Part shown: positions 43,322 to 57,314 of the stretch, in pieces | Layout: each line of letters starts with the position of its first letter | How positions within the stretch are numbered: the first letter of the stretch is position 1 | Assembly: GCA_020064725.1 (NCBI GenBank) | Contig: JAGTWJ010000017.1 | Location: 1-64,000 of the forward strand | Direction: 5' to 3' | DNA from: Drechslerella dactyloides | Taxonomy: Eukaryota > Ascomycota > Orbiliomycetes > Orbiliales > Orbiliaceae | DNA length: 64,000 nucleotides | Program-made: the position numbers and the translations under genes | The notes under the pieces: generated by a model | What the model was told of the DNA's origin: nothing | Seen by the model: only the letters and a program-made list of their open reading frames with translations | Databases searched by the model: none

Positions 43322-44167
43322 TCGGTCTGTTTCATCTTCCGTGCGCGTGTCGACACAGGTTCTTTAGTATTAGCATGTAGCACTAGTTCTAGGCCCGAGC
43401 TCTAATCGTTCTTGATTTGCGTTTCGTGGGAGGACAGGTGGCCCATTATACCGTGGAGAAATTGCTGGGAGGCCTTTTGCGCGCGTATGGCGGCACAGAA
43501 AAGCGATTCCTTTAGAAGCAGAATTTGAGGTAGTAAATCGATGAATCGTGCGCGTGCTAGACGCAATGGGCAGACGTTTGCGTATGCGCCAACGTTACGT
43601 AATTACGCCATAGCTTTCTTAAGATCCTGGCCAACTGAGCACGTGCATAGGCCGTCCTGGTATCGCGTGTCAAGCCTATAGACTGAGCTCACAGTCATCG
43701 CGTACATACATCGAGTACTGGATGTGCAGTCCTTCATGTTTCATCGATCATTCCGTTGTAATACTATGCCGTTCAAATCCCATGGACTAGATGCATACAT
43801 CCATCTTGTCGAGTACTTGCCAGATCACGATGAGCAACTATGAGCTATTTGTCGGATACTTACCCGCGTTGTACACGTTGTATTTTACATTCGAGGATAT
43901 CCATACTTTTTGGAAATGTTTCGAATTAGTTAAGTAAGTACAGACTTCCTTCTTAAGTCTCTATCTTCTATAATAGTGGGTATCCTTCCGACTCCGTAAG
44001 AAAGAAGGCAGATTTTGACAGCAAGTGAGACGTGCAAAAAAGACAAGCGCTTAAGCCCTAAGCGTTATTAATTCGGTAGCTAGCCGCATCTCTCAACCGT
44101 TTCCCAGAAGAAACTCCAAAAACGCCTTTCAAAAATAGCCCGAGCACACCGTATAATCAGCATGCCA
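43322..44167. other. Intergenic region
   Basis: About 850 bases upstream of the single-span protein gene and downstream of the DUF3431 gene. No gene, repeat or clear site was found. Confidence 0.5.
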
Positions 44168-46246
44168 TTAATCGTCTAAACATCCGCAGTCTTCGGGTCG
44201 AGCGGGCCGTAGATCTCCAATTGCTACACTTGTAGTAGTCAGCCCAGGACACCTATCTTGGATCCCCGTCATATCGGCGCATTTGAACAAAATGCCCCAA
44301 CTTCGCTCTAGTGTGTATCCGAGCACCGGCTTGTCGTCACTGTCTTCTTCTCCACCAAGCCGTATTCTATTATCCCCCGAAAGTTCCGCGTTTATTTTAT
44401 CGTAGATCTCTTTCGCCACCGATCTAATTCGTTTGGCGGAAACAATGAACTGGCCCTTATACGTCAGAGACACTCTCGTATTTTCGTCGCAGCTGATGCC
44501 ATGAGCATTGGCCATTAACTCTGGGATTAGGTTTGCTTGATCGATCCATCCAAACTCGTCTCGACAATCCAAGCAAGAGCAGCCTCGTAAATCTCGGTAC
44601 CCCAGATCCATCATTCCTGTCCTAGTGGGATCAAAATAGCCCGCCAATCGGCTTATGATCCGCTCGGGGATATGAGGCTCGGCTTGCACAAAGATCGTGT
44701 GGTTCGCCAGATCGGTCCAACGGTTAGTGATATGATGGAGATAAGTTCCACCTTCCCTGCCCTGATTCGGTAGAACGATGACTTCTTGTGTCCCAATGAC
44801 GCTCTGGATCTCCGAAATATTGCTCCTCTGGTTCTTGGTGTATACAATGACTCGTGGCCGCAGCTCTCGTACTTTTGGTACACCACCGACAGAGTCCACA
44901 AAAGCCTTTAATCCGTAAAGATCTTCATTATAATAACTGATAACGATATCCAGTCCCCGCGATGAACGAAAGGTGTCTCCGGACTGCCCTTGGGGGTCAA
45001 TCTGGCCAATGTTTCGCGGTCGTGTGTGTGTTTCGAGCTCCAAGAACCATTTCGTTGCTACCAGTCCAAAGCCAAAGACCCATAATTTCGCCAACCAGCC
45101 GTGATAACCCCCTTTCGGACGGATACCTACCCATGCATCCGTGCGCCCTCCTTCATTCGAGCTTTCACGAAGAGTCGTGTATTCTTCCATGTCTATTTCT
45201 TCGGCTTCGACTTTACTGTCATAAGCAAGCGATGTGATTCCAGTAGTATTATGTGCCTGCCGGTCAAGGCCAAGTATTCCCAAGCTGGCGACTAAAATAA
45301 ATGTGGAGTACGATATTATTTGTATCCAGGTCGGGGTTTGTAGCATCATTAAGAAGCTCAAGATAAGGATAATACTGATATCCATTACACCCTTCGTTAT
45401 CGCGTAGTCGACACAAATATCAGAGCACTTTGCTTGATGTCTGTCTTCGATCTGGAGGCCAATACTAGAGCTTTCCAGAACGTCAAGAATACTGATGACA
45501 GCACTTGGTATCAGCAAAATAGGATGAAAAGAAGCCGAAAGTTTCTGGAGTCCACCATAGGCAAAGACGATTGGCTCCTCCACACCCAAACAAATGAGCG
45601 TTGTCAGGATTAATGATATGAAAAGGGTCATTGGTCTAGTCCACGATGATTTGAGGTCTGCGTCCTGTGTTTTCGAGGCGAGAAACATTTCCAGAATATT
45701 TTTCCCGATGTAGCTACCGGCGCCCAAGAGAAGTATCGATATATTTCTTGGGTCCAGTTTGCGTTCCCCGAGAACTATTAAGACCAGAAATGGCGATGCG
45801 GTTAGGGTTATTATTACGCTCGTATAGGCGGTTCTTGAAATGGTCCGCAATCGGCGAGACCGGTTGATGAATTGAATGAGGAAATCGGTAAGATACTACA
45901 TGTGATGGTTACCATCATGCATGAAAAGGGTTCTGTTAAAACCTGGAAGCATAAAATGAGATAGAATAAACGGTCGGGGTGTTCTTACGTAGAAAAAAAA
46001 CGGTAGTGTGATACTCCGAGCATGAAAGAGGCCTTGCATAAAAAAGACGTTCGTTGACACTTCCAACAAACTCGTTGCTAGATACCAGACTATCCGCAAG
46101 CCAAACAAGGAAGGTGTGGGCTCCACAGTGGAGCAGTATCGTGATTCATCTCGGCGGATTGATTGTGTTGCCCAACACGTCAAGAGTGTTACGATCAGGC
46201 TGGTGAAGGTATGCATCCACAAAAGTGACAACGCTGTGTAACCCAT
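44168..46246 (-). CDS. Membrane-anchored DUF3431 protein, at least two exons
   Basis: A polytopic N-terminus joined to a DUF3431 domain, a fungal domain likened to glycosyltransferase-type folds but without proven activity. Exon 2 is 45895-44168; exon 1 ends at 45989. The intron 45988-45896 (GTAAGA...ATGTAG, 93 nt) keeps phase 0. Exon 1 is given from the ATG at 46246, but its frame is open for about 60 bases more, so a further 5' exon is possible. About eight hydrophobic segments fill the first 300 residues. DUF3431 then begins at LDIVISYYNEDL and shows VIVYTKNQRS, VIVLPNQGREGGTYLHHI and FVQAEPHIP, with cysteines in GCSCLDCRDEFGW. The C-terminus is rich in Asp/Cys (RPEDCGCLDD). Membrane anchoring may place the domain in the secretory pathway. 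Confidence 0.75.
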
Positions 46247-46267
46247 CGTACAAATGAGACGAATCAC

Positions 46268-48970
46268 ATGGACACTAGTCAGCTCCAGATCCGTAGGAAA
46301 GGCTATAGATTGTTGTCATTTTTCCTTACGATATACTAGCAGATAGATTCTTATTAGTCACCATATACTTGCGAATAGAACTAACTATTTAGACACAAAG
46401 CCCAAAAAACCCGAATGGATATTGGGCTACTCTTACTTACATACGCCATGATCGAATAATATCTCTACTTCTGCGATTTGTGAGAGAAGAAGGGCATGCT
46501 GAAGTCTGGCAAAGGCAACTAAATGTTAGCGTTTGGGGCTCCGCATTATATGGAGGATCGGTGTTCACCTCGGCAGCACTTGCCAGAAGTTATTCATATA
46601 GCACAGTGTCCTTAAAACTTACATTTGATACTTGACTCGGCGTGCAAAGGCCATTATATGCTAGACCTCACCTTGGACTAGAAAAATGAAAATATTTCTT
46701 AGAATTGTTGCCCCAGCTTTGGACCAGTTCGATGTCGTTCGATAAAGAGGCTGGCTGTGGCGATGGAATGAGTAGCGAGGCCCTACAGTTGACAGATCGG
46801 GACCTTGCTTATAGGTGTTTTCCGAAGAAAATTGAAAACCCGCTGGGCCCATAGAAAGTTTGGGATGGATGCTGATTCATCTTAATGTTCTGATGGCAGG
46901 AGCCGTATATTTAAGAGCCACCGAACCAGGAGTCATGTAAGGTAGGACAAGGGGATAAGAGAGAGCCTCGAAAAGGTTGGAGGCTGCGTATCTGGCGCCG
47001 GCATACTTTTAAGCCCTCCATGAATTGGTGGTACTGGATGCGAGGAGGAGCCTGGGTTTCAGACCAACCCTTCAACCCCCCTGTTATTCACCTATACCCT
47101 CGCCTGATGTAGTTGTTGGTCATGGTCAGAGGACCTCCTTACAGGCTCTGCCTCACAGAATTAGATAACAACTTGTGTAGTGTTAGAAAGTCCATACCAA
47201 ACACCGAGTTGTTTTGCGCCTCGCGACCTTGTGCTTACCACTTCGGGTCAAACGTAATAAGAAGGCACATGTCTGTGGTTTCCATTTATGCGTTCGGATC
47301 GCAATAACCCTTGCGTTCTCCTCGTATCTTCTGCCAAGGCAGGAGCTCCAGGGCCACCTGCCCAACATGTTTATGGACGTAGTGAACATCCTGTTCCCCT
47401 CGGTGGACGCGTGTCTATGACTGATATTTCGCTAGTTGTTGAGCTTGATATAATCGCAGCTCCTTGGGTGGCTGTGCGTTGGGATATCCCCTGATTCCCG
47501 TGCTCCTTTAAAGAAGAGCCTTTCGATTAGATTTGTCTCAAAATGCAAATGTCGCGGGCAGTCGCGCCTGCGTTTCGTGTCGGCTGTGGTTTCTTAGCCA
47601 GGCAACTTATTTTTAGCAAACCAACGCAAAGGATCAGAGAACATGTTCCCAAGGAGTGCTGATGCGTGGGAATATTGTAAAGCTGGCAAGACCCCCTCAT
47701 TCCTCCTGTTTCTAAAACGAAAAGAAAACTCGGCTTTCCAGATAGTTAATACGCAGTCTAGAACTAGATGCGCCTGGCTTGTACGCTAGCACTGGAACAG
47801 TTGTCGTGCTGACTCCCAGAGGTGCACCGATAGGCGTTGGAGGTTGTTGTTTCTATCTGTGTATTCTAACTACCAACCACATTTCGATATTATGATTGGG
47901 GCTGTATCTGTTGTGCGTACGTGCTGTACAAGCTCTTCGAATACGAGATATCCAAGCCTCTTGTATCTCGGCAACTACGTAAAACTTTTTGCCCCTTGCA
48001 AGAAGATCGGAATCGGTCCCCTGCAACAGCCAAGCATAATTTCCCATTGGAGTAGAGCTGTATAGGTATGAGCAAGTACATGCACATGTAAATAAGATGT
48101 AATTGTGTAAATCTGTCAGTTGTGGATAAGCATGGGCTCAGGCGCACAATCTTCACATCAAGAATTCTTGTAGACTCACAGATATTAACCCGAAATATAG
48201 CTTTAGGACGTCCACTGACTCGCTGTTATAGGTGCGAGATCTAGGGAGCTCAATCGAAGCATTTGAAGTGGTTGAGATTTATAATTCAGTCGATGTGCGT
48301 GTTCGCAACGAAACTGTCAATTAGTGTTCCGCCGATTGATCAAGCTATCTTTAATCACAAGTCTCTTAGTATGCTTAATTGCCACCCCAGCAGTTGGGAA
48401 TTTACTAAATTATAAAAAAGAACGCGTAGTCTATCCAAAGAAACACTCACAGACTCACGTCATCGACCCGCATTGATGCTCTAAACTCGTTATACAGGTT
48501 GAGTGACGTCCCCCATACGCATACGTACATGTTCGACCCAATCATCGCAAAAATATGCAGATTCTATGGATACTTTGTTACGGCTACCTATTATCCAAGG
48601 TAAGTTAATGATCCAAATTCCGGGTGTCAAGTATTTAGTCCCACAATGCGGACGCGTGGCATTACGCAAGTAGGAAATGGAGTCAAAGTGGAGTCAACTC
48701 TTAATCAGCATATCTAAGCTTAGTCAGTCTGTACATAACAGTATAAATTCAGATATCACATGGCTTGCTCCGTAAATTGTACCATGTAAGATACTCGGGA
48801 CGTAAACCCATCATTCTAAGATTTGTCGCTCAGCGGGGGCATCTTGCTTGCTCTATCTTCAGGCCTGTGCACGCTTTTGATATTAAATCTTGCGTCGCTC
48901 CTCTAGCAACCAACACAAGAACATATTTAGTCAGGAGTTACGAATTGCCCAACGCGGCCGCTGGACGGCT
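46268..48970. other. Intergenic region before the ABC transporter
   Basis: About 2.7 kb. Only short overlapping frames are present (for example 47113-47494), none with domains or splice structure. No transposon or RNA gene was recognised. Confidence 0.5.
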
Positions 48971-51900
48971 ATGGCGAACCTAACATGCGCCAGCGAGGAT
49001 TTAAGTTTCGGCCCGACCGTTGTAAGCTGCCGGCAAGGTTTAGACTTCACTCTGCAGTTTGAAGAGAGCGTTTTTGATTTGTTGCCGGCATGTTTGGTAA
49101 TTCTTCTATCGCCATTGAGAATTTGGCAATTAAGCGGTCAGCCGAAACGTGTTTTCGAAAGATCGTTTGCAGCTTCTAAGTTGGTAAGCACGCCTAGGTA
49201 CCTGCATTAATTATAAGCTGTCCCAGACCGTGGGATCTCGCCGCGCGAGCCAGGGCTGTCGACGAGTCTCATGTATGCGTTTTGTACCCACAGCTAATCT
49301 CATCACCGATTCGAAACTTTGAAGACAACCTTTGCTGTTCTAGCTATCCTGAAGCTAGTACTAGCCATTACGTGGGTCTTTAGAGCTCCAATCCTGACAA
49401 GAACCTCTCTTGCAGCTGCGATTCTCTCATTTTGCGAAGTTTTAGCAATTGCGGGCGTATCCAGTCTTGAACATGCAAGAAATATACGGCCAAGTTCCTT
49501 GCTCAGCCTCGCACTCGTGGCATCTATCGTATTGGATACCATCAGAGCTCGAACATTCATTAAACTCGACTTCGATAACTTCCTTACAGCGTTGTTTACA
49601 GCGGCGATCGCCTCGAAAGCGTCTATCCTCCTTCTTGAGTCGAAGGATAAGCGGCAATTCTTGCGCTCGCCAGATACCGAGAAGCCACCGGAAGAGACTA
49701 GTGGACTGATTAACCGCAGTGTCTTCTGGTGGCTAACTCCACTATTAAGATTAGGTAACAATGAGACCCAGCAATACCTTCACAATTGATCTCAGGCTCA
49801 CCTGCCCGCAAGGTTACTCGAAGATTTTGAGCTTTTCTGACCTCTGGCACCTCGACGACCAAATTAACGCTGCCGATACAAAACACAAATTTTATCGGAC
49901 CTGGCAAAGATACTCCGTCTCTAAGAGAAAGTTTAAGCTTGTCCGGTCCACTCTTCACTCTCTAATATGGCTGTTTTTGTCCCCTGTGATTCCAAATTTA
50001 CTCTTCGTTATTCTGAACTTTTCTCAGCCGTTCCTGATCAGCCGGATGATCACGTTTGTTACGTCTGATGATTCGATTGAAGCCGGATATCTTTTACTAA
50101 TTGCCTTCGCGGTTGTATATTTTCTGATTGGCTTATTCAGTGCAGTCTATTGGCACGAGGTCGATAGATGGCTGACCGTTCTTCGAGGCTGCCTGGTTAG
50201 TAGTATATACCAAAAGACTTTGACATTGGATCTCAAACAGACGACCACTGGTGCATCCGTTGCTCTGATGAGTACAGATGTAGAAAGGGCTATCCTCGGT
50301 TTCAAGTGGGTGCATGAAGCCGCTTCGAGTCTGCTAGTGATACCTTTTGCGTTCTATATGCTCTATCATCAAGTGGGATTAGCGTGAGTGGTCTCGCCGT
50401 TGACAAATAGCAAAAGACACCGGCGCTTGCTGACAATACTTCTAACTCTATTACGGTATCATCGATCCTAGTTTCTTTGCACCATTATTCGTTCTTGGGA
50501 TATGCACCTTCCTAGCAAGCAAGCTCTCCACGATTACCGTGAGACGGCAGAAATCGTGGCTCCAAGAAACTCAAAAGCGAGTTCATTTCACTTCTTCTGT
50601 TATTGCTTCGATGCGAGGAGTAAAGATTATGGGGATAGTATCCCGTATCGAACGGAGAATCCAATCAATGCGAATAGAAGAGAACAGGGCAGCGCTTCGG
50701 TGGAGACTCAATATTACCGTCGGTGTCGCCCTATCCAATTTCAGCAGCGAGGGCTCAAAATGGTTTACATTTATTCTTTTCGCCATTATCTTCTATACAA
50801 AACAACGTAAAGGCAGCAGCGATGAAGGTCTCAACGTCAATGTCTTATTTACTTCGCTAGCAATTTTGAACATTGCACTGCAGAAACTGCGGCTCGTGAT
50901 TCAAGTCATTCCGGGTATTTTGAATGCATTTGGTTGTTTCACGAGGATCGAGGAGTTTCTCGCAGCAGAATCTAAGCTGGATAACCGACTTCAACGATTC
51001 GATTTATCTCAGGTTGACCCCAACAGCCACCCGGATGAGACGGACCAGATGGCAGCGGCAAATGCGAGCACGAGCCTCCAAGGGATAGAGTTATCCACAA
51101 TGCAGCCCGTCTCACACAATCGCTCTCAGACTCTAGTTGAAGTAGCTCATTTAACGGCTGGATGGTCACAAGAACATCAAGTTTTACACGACATATCCCT
51201 GGAAATTTCCACAAACCAAGTTACCATCTTAAGTGGGCCGTGAGTGAGAATCTGTCCCCGAAGATCGCGACCAAGAGTTTATCGCATTTGACCACGTCAA
51301 ATTAATTCACCTCTATTTACAGTGTCGGATGCGGGAAATCTACGCTTCTGCAGACACTTTTAGGTGAAACAACTGTGCACGAGGGATTCGTAAACCTTCA
51401 CGGCTCCTTCAATGCTGTGGCGTACTGCCCGCAGACACCATGGCTTGTGAACAAGAGTATCCGCGAGAATATAGTAGGAAAATCGCTATTCGATGTAGTT
51501 TGGTATAAGGAGGTCATTCGATGCTGCGCTCTTCTTGAGGATCTTAAACACTACGATAATGGCGACAAAACGTCAGTTGGTTCGAAAGGAGTCAGTCTTT
51601 CCGGAGGACAGAAGCAACGAATCGTAAGCGGACCTATGAAAATGGTTGACCTACAATACTGCCATTTCATACTATTGTAGCTAACCTTTTGTATAACCGA
51701 TGCCACGGCAAAAAGGCCCTCGCAAGAGCCGTCTATTCGAAGAAGCAAATATTGATTCTCGATGATATATTTAGTGGACTTGATGCCGTGACGGAAGAGC
51801 GGATATCCATTAGACTTCTCGGACCAGATGGTCTACTTCGAAAGAATCGACATACTGTTATCCTTGCCACTCATTCAGGTAAAATAGCCTCGCCGAAAAT

Positions 51901-54599
51901 ACGTTTTGATAGGCTTCAGACCGCAAGACAATTTTTCTATCGCTAGAACCTAGCAAAGGATTATCATCGAAGGCTGACTAATCTGAAATCTAGTGCATCT
52001 ACTCCCCACTGCTGACAAGGTTATTATTATGGATCAGGACGGCTCGATCAAGGACCAGGGAACTTGGGCATTTTTGTCGACAAATTCTGAGTCGCTCAAG
52101 CTTTTCAGGGATAACACAAAACTACAACGTACAAATAACGGCAACCAAAGCATAAACGATGACCAAACAATGCAATATGACGCTGTCCCGCACGGTGACG
52201 AGGAATTCAGCACTCGGACCGCTACCGATGACACGTCTCGCAAAACAGGTGACATTACTGTTTATAAACACTATCTCAAGTCTGTTGGATGGAAACATAA
52301 TCTCATCTTTTTGTTCCTCATGATTGTCGAATCAGTTCTCTGGAACGTTCTCAGTAAGTACTCTGAAAATTGGGGGATTCTTGTGCTGGGGGAATCAACA
52401 CAAAACCCACACTCGCTAACGTATATGTATCGTGAAATAGCCGTGTGGCTTAACAAATGGAGTGGCGATCATGATCCGAGCCACACACTATTTTATATGG
52501 GCGTCTATACGGGCTTGGCTTTTGCTTTCCTTATAACTGTTCCACTCTGGGTTTGGCATTTTTGCGAATGGCCAATGTCCATCGCATCACTCAATTTGCA
52601 TAGCTGGCAGCTTGCAACTCTTATGAAGTATGAATATTACTAAGCGTCGGTCCCCATTTATTACCTAGATGGCCCAGTTAACGTGAACGCACATTCCGAA
52701 TTCATAGAGGAACAATGTCCTATTTCAGTGGCACAGATGTTGGAGTTACTACAAATCGATTTAGCCAAGATTTTGTTCTTATGGATACTGAGCTCCCTCT
52801 TGCGATGCTTAACTGTTTGGAGAGTGAGTACTTTACCTATTGGCCTGGTATTCTTCGGACTCGTTTATATGGTGCGTAGATAGCGCTGCAGCTAAATCCA
52901 CTCCTCTAACGCATACGTTACATTTCTATTGTAGGCTCAGTCCTCGTTATTGGCCTACTTACCATTACTTTAATTGCGACACCCTGGATTGGATTGACTC
53001 TCCCTTTTCTTGGTGCATCATTTTACTATCTTCAGCGTTTTTACCTCAGGACTTCGAGACAGGTACGCCTTCTGGACATTGAAGCCAAATCCCCTCTTTA
53101 TACCCATTTCCAGGAGACATTAGCCGGGATTTCAACTGTCAGAGCCTTTAATTGGGAGAACGCTTTTAGAGATGAGAGTGAAAATCTACTCTCATTATCT
53201 CAGAAGCCTTACTATTATTTGACGACGATACAAAGATGGCTCGCGATGGTGCTAGATTTCATTGTTGCAATCCTGGCGTGTGCTATTGCATTTATTGCCG
53301 TACAGCTACGGCACTCTCTGAGCCCTGGCTATATCGGGCTCGCCCTTTTGAACACGGTACGATAAAAAAGTCTTAACTTTCCCCTCAATGCATAAACCTA
53401 TTACTCGAGACCCTCGAATTAGTATTATAGAATTCTGCTTACTAACTACCACGAAGATGAGTATCAGCGAAATGCTGAAGATATTGATCATCTACTACAC
53501 GGACTTAGAGACCTCATTAGGAGCTATTGCTCGTATGCGTAACTTTAGCAGAACGGTTCCTCAAGAGGATGAAGTTGAATATGACCCTGTAACACCAGGG
53601 TGGCCGAACGAGGGAAGTATCAGTATCAGAGGTCTATCAGCCAGCCATAAGTATGATGATAGTCTTATCTTCACAAATGATTACTGAACCCAGAAAGCAC
53701 GAATCCTTCGAACCTCTGTTATACATATAGTTCTTTCTACACCCAATCTGATGTATCTGCAAAAATCATTGTTGAAGTCGCTAACGTAAACTCTGCAGGC
53801 CAGACTCCGAAATAGTACTCAGATCTATCGATCTGAACATCCCAGCCGGCAGTAAAGTCGGCTTTTGTGGAAGATCTGGGAGCGGCAAGTCCTCGTTGGT
53901 TGCAGCTCTTTTCCGCTTGCTCGATGTAAGAGAAGGACTAATTATCGTCGACGGCATCGATATAACGACCGTGCCAGTAAATACTTTGCGCGGAAGGTTC
54001 AACGCCCTTTCGCAAGAGCCTTTTTTCCTTGCTGGGTCGGTCAGAGAAAATCTATCCTATGCAAGTGTATCAGACGACGAGGAGAGTTGGCCAAGTGACG
54101 AGCGGATGTTGGAGGTACTGGCAAGGGTTGGGCTCAAGGAAAAGGTCTCGGACTGGGAAGGCGGCTTGGATGCAAGCTTTGATCCCGAAGGATCTCTTAG
54201 TCACGGGGAACGGCAACTATTCTGCTTAGCTCGGGCCATGCTAAAACCCAGCACCGTTGTAGTCCTTGATGAATTCACAAGCAGGTGAGTAGCAGCGCGG
54301 AGACAGCATCGAACGCTGATGCCAACTAGGGTGTAAGCTTCAAGAGCAGACTCTAACTTAATCAATCGAGAGGCAGTGTCGACATCGAAACAGATAACAA
54401 AATGCAACACATCCTGCGCCAGCACTTCTGCGGGCAGACCATAATTACTGTAGCTCACAGGCTGAATACCATTCTAGATTACGATATCGTGATTGTATTG
54501 GAGAAGGGGGCCATCATCGAAAAGGGGAATCCAAAAGACTTATTACAGCAGCCGAGGTCAGCGTTCAAATCATTATATGATATTAACCCCAAATCATGA
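48971..54599 (+). CDS. ABC-C (MRP-type) full transporter, twelve exons
   Basis: An ATP-driven exporter of the multidrug-resistance-associated type, predicted at 1,506 residues. Exons: 48971-49183, 49325-49754, 49813-50383, 50472-51239, 51323-51623, 51716-51878, 51994-52627, 52708-52823, 52935-53356, 53457-53650, 53799-54284, 54377-54599. All phases agree. The N-terminus has the family's opening (FGPTVVSCRQGLDFTLQFEE) and an additional membrane domain. NBD1 holds Walker A GPVGCGKST (split by intron 4), signature LSGGQKQR and ILILDDIFSGLD, where the catalytic Glu is Asp as usual in ABC-C. The second membrane half includes VGVTTNRFSQDF. NBD2 holds GRSGSGKSS, LSHGERQ, VVVLDEFTS with the catalytic Glu, and VAHRLNTI. 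One working and one degenerate ATP site is normal for the family. Substrates could be glutathione conjugates or metabolites; many fungal copies serve detoxification. Confidence 0.9.
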
Positions 54600-55662
54600 A
54601 CTCATGAAAGGGATTCGACTCGGACGTCGCGGAACTTGGAGATACGCCACCACGAAATGGAAACAATAATGTATCTTGAATGCGTATTCATGCATGTATG
54701 TCTTGCTTATATTTGCAACCATGCTAATTATAAGCTGCTCTGAGATAGTAATTACCGCTAGTTAAGCTGTATTGAATGGTAGAATCTTGAGTACACGTCC
54801 TAAGAATATAGATTTTCGTCAAGTATCACATAAAAGATCACCTTCTAAAAACGCATCACTAATCGATTGGAGCCGAGCCGAGTTTCTGAATGCGTTCAGT
54901 AATGTTTGCGCACGGGTCTAGAACGCTGAAAACGTATTATCCCGAAGGCTTTTAACTAGTCGCGTCTATTGTTGCTTTTGCAACTTTGGTGGGCGGCCCT
55001 GGGCTCTTTGATTCAGTTTGGTCCGTTGGATTATATTAGTTAACTATCGCGCCATCAGATTTTTCTTGGTCAAGCAGTGACCGGCTAGAATCCGAATACA
55101 CCCGTCAGCTGAGCTAACATATACAGGAGAAGTAATCCGTCAATCCCACCAAGGTCAGCAGACCAAAGCGCCTGCAGACCTGGCCCTATATCTGCAGTTG
55201 CACGGATCGCAATCACAGAAGCGGAGGATCCAAAGCGCTGCGTGCTGACATTTCTGCCAAAAAGGGAAGGACCCCAGGAGACCCAAACCGCTATTGTCCG
55301 ACGTGTTGTACAGCATAATCCTTGGCAGCCGAAATAATGGAGGATTCGATCGCATGGCCTTGTCACAAGTGACAGCTCGGCAAGTAAGATACGTGTACGC
55401 GCGAGTTCTTATCGCGATATCGATAGGATACATATCCCCGGTATCCGGATGACCGTCAAACGCTGAGGCCCTCCCAATGTAAGGCTATAGTCAAATCCAA
55501 TACTTACAGTTACGTTACACCGAGGCATAAGTAAATGCGTGCCTTGCTCGCGCGCGGCGAGCGAAACTAAACGACACATCAATCGATCCAGCAGATCCGA
55601 CATACCAAATCCTCCGGAAGCACCAAGTTGGAAGCCTTCAACCCCCTATCGAATCTCCCGTT
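54600..55662. other. Intergenic region
   Basis: About 1.1 kb. A minus-strand frame at 55085-55366 ends in a hydrophobic stretch (GIDGLLLLYMLAQLTGVFGF) reminiscent of a GPI-anchor signal, but no convincing gene could be built around it. Confidence 0.4.
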
Positions 55663-57100
55663 ATGGCTTCCGCCCTTGAGTCCATCCCGTCAAGTCTGAA
55701 AAGGCATCCCTTGTTTCTATGCACGGCCGTTCTACTACCCTACCTGCTGCTTGTACGCCATCTCCGGTATCGTAGGCTCAAAGATCTCCTTAGGGCGATA
55801 CAGAGAGACTGCGGTACCGTCAAAAGATCCTCCGATATACCTATTTACCATGCGGAGGCCATCGTCCGGAGCATCGGTACTTGGGATTTCCCCAAAATGA
55901 TGAGACTGTCCTTACAGTTTGCTCTGTTCAGGGTATGTTCGCCGCCAGATACCCGATATAAGGTTCCTCGGGACCTTAGGCCTCGGTACTTATTTCGTCG
56001 GGATCTTAATTGATAAGCATTAATAATAACAGACCTATGGAGTTCCTACCATCTCTTCTCTCCTTTGGAAGACCCGCCAGTTAGCTCAGCGCGCGACAGC
56101 CCATCGTCGCTATGTCGATACCTCAGTACTGATTATTGAGCTGCTCTCGTTTCCTCTCGACTCCCCCCGCGGCCAGTTGGCGATCGAACGGATCAATTAT
56201 CTCCACAGCCGCCACAAAGACTCTATCTCCAATGATGATTTGCTCTACACTCTCGCTTTGTTCATGTGCCAGCCTGCCGTGTTCATCGACAAATATGAAT
56301 GGCGGAAGCTCCATCCCGTGGAGAAAATGGGCCTCCATCGCTTCTGGAGCGAAGTGGGTGTCAGGATGGGGATTCAGGGGATTCCGGATTCCTTTGAAAG
56401 GGTTTACGAATGGGCAAATGTACACCCTCCATACCTCTTCACATGCAAATACACGCCTTGCTAACAGCCAACCTGGAAAAAGGCTTACGAGGTTAAAAAT
56501 ATGGTCCCAGCGGAGATCAACGCCAAGGTAGCAGTAGCTACTGTCGATATCCTCCTATACTTTGTTCCAGCTTTCATACATCCTGTGGCACTTCCAATTA
56601 TTCACGCAATCTGTGATGCCCGCCTACGCGCTTCCTTTTGCTGGCCAGATCCGCCTTCTTACGCTATACCTCTCGTCAACACTATCTTCGGTATTCGCGC
56701 CTTCATCACACGCAACCTCCTCTTACCGCGCTTCTCCCCCCATCACGGCATCACTCATGACCCTGTTGATGCTTCGGTCCCGTTGTTACAGAGGAGGTAT
56801 TATACCACTATCTGGGAGACCGATCCTTGGTACTTCAAGAAAACACTATGGAACAGTTACGGCCCGGGCGCGTGGTTGTCTAGATTTATGGGGTGGGCTG
56901 TACCCAGCCATGCGTTTGATTCTGTCTCTGGATATAGGGTTGGCGATATGGGTCCAAAAGGAGCTATTGGTAAAGGGCCTGGGAATGATGGCTGTGAACC
57001 TGGATCGTTCTTGGGCTCGGGGAGTATCGCAAACAATGTGAGCGAGGAACCAAACAAAAGCATGGAAGGAACAGGAACTTGTCCAATGTTATTAGGCTGA
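55663..57100 (+). CDS. DUF2236 / mpaB-like oxygenase, three exons
   Basis: A 424-residue protein of the DUF2236 family, which includes bacterial rubber oxygenase and the ER-bound MpaB of mycophenolic acid synthesis, a haem oxygenase that cleaves a side chain. Exons 55663-55932, 56033-56419 and 56483-57100 are all phase 0. Intron 1 (GTATGT...AACAG) joins FALFR to TYGVPTISSLL; intron 2 (GTACAC...GCTAAC...AAAAG, 63 nt) joins VYEWAN to AYEVKNMVPAE. The N-terminus has a membrane anchor (LFLCTAVLLPYLLLV, about 17-31). Family landmarks are HRRYVDTSVLIIELL, INYLHSRHKDSISNDDLLYTLALF and MVPAEINAKVA. Catalytic haem ligands could not be assigned by eye. Intact; function beyond oxygenation is unknown. 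Confidence 0.85.
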
Positions 57101-57314
57101 TCAGCTGAAGTTCGGACACGACAAGGACTTGCGGCACTCTGACACCTCGCACCAGGAACGTCTACATCTGAAATAACATTCGCTATCTGTCACTGATTTT
57201 GATTGCCATGCTGGCGCAAGTCTTGCATCAAGCAGGTCTCCTTATTAATACTCTATCGACATTAATTATTACACCAATCATCACAGAGCTGTAATATCTG
57301 CCTCATCAGCTCTG

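Noticed and set aside
49303..49761. 152-codon minus-strand frame
   Set aside because: Lies antisense to exon 2 of the ABC-C gene, whose protein is strongly supported by family motifs.
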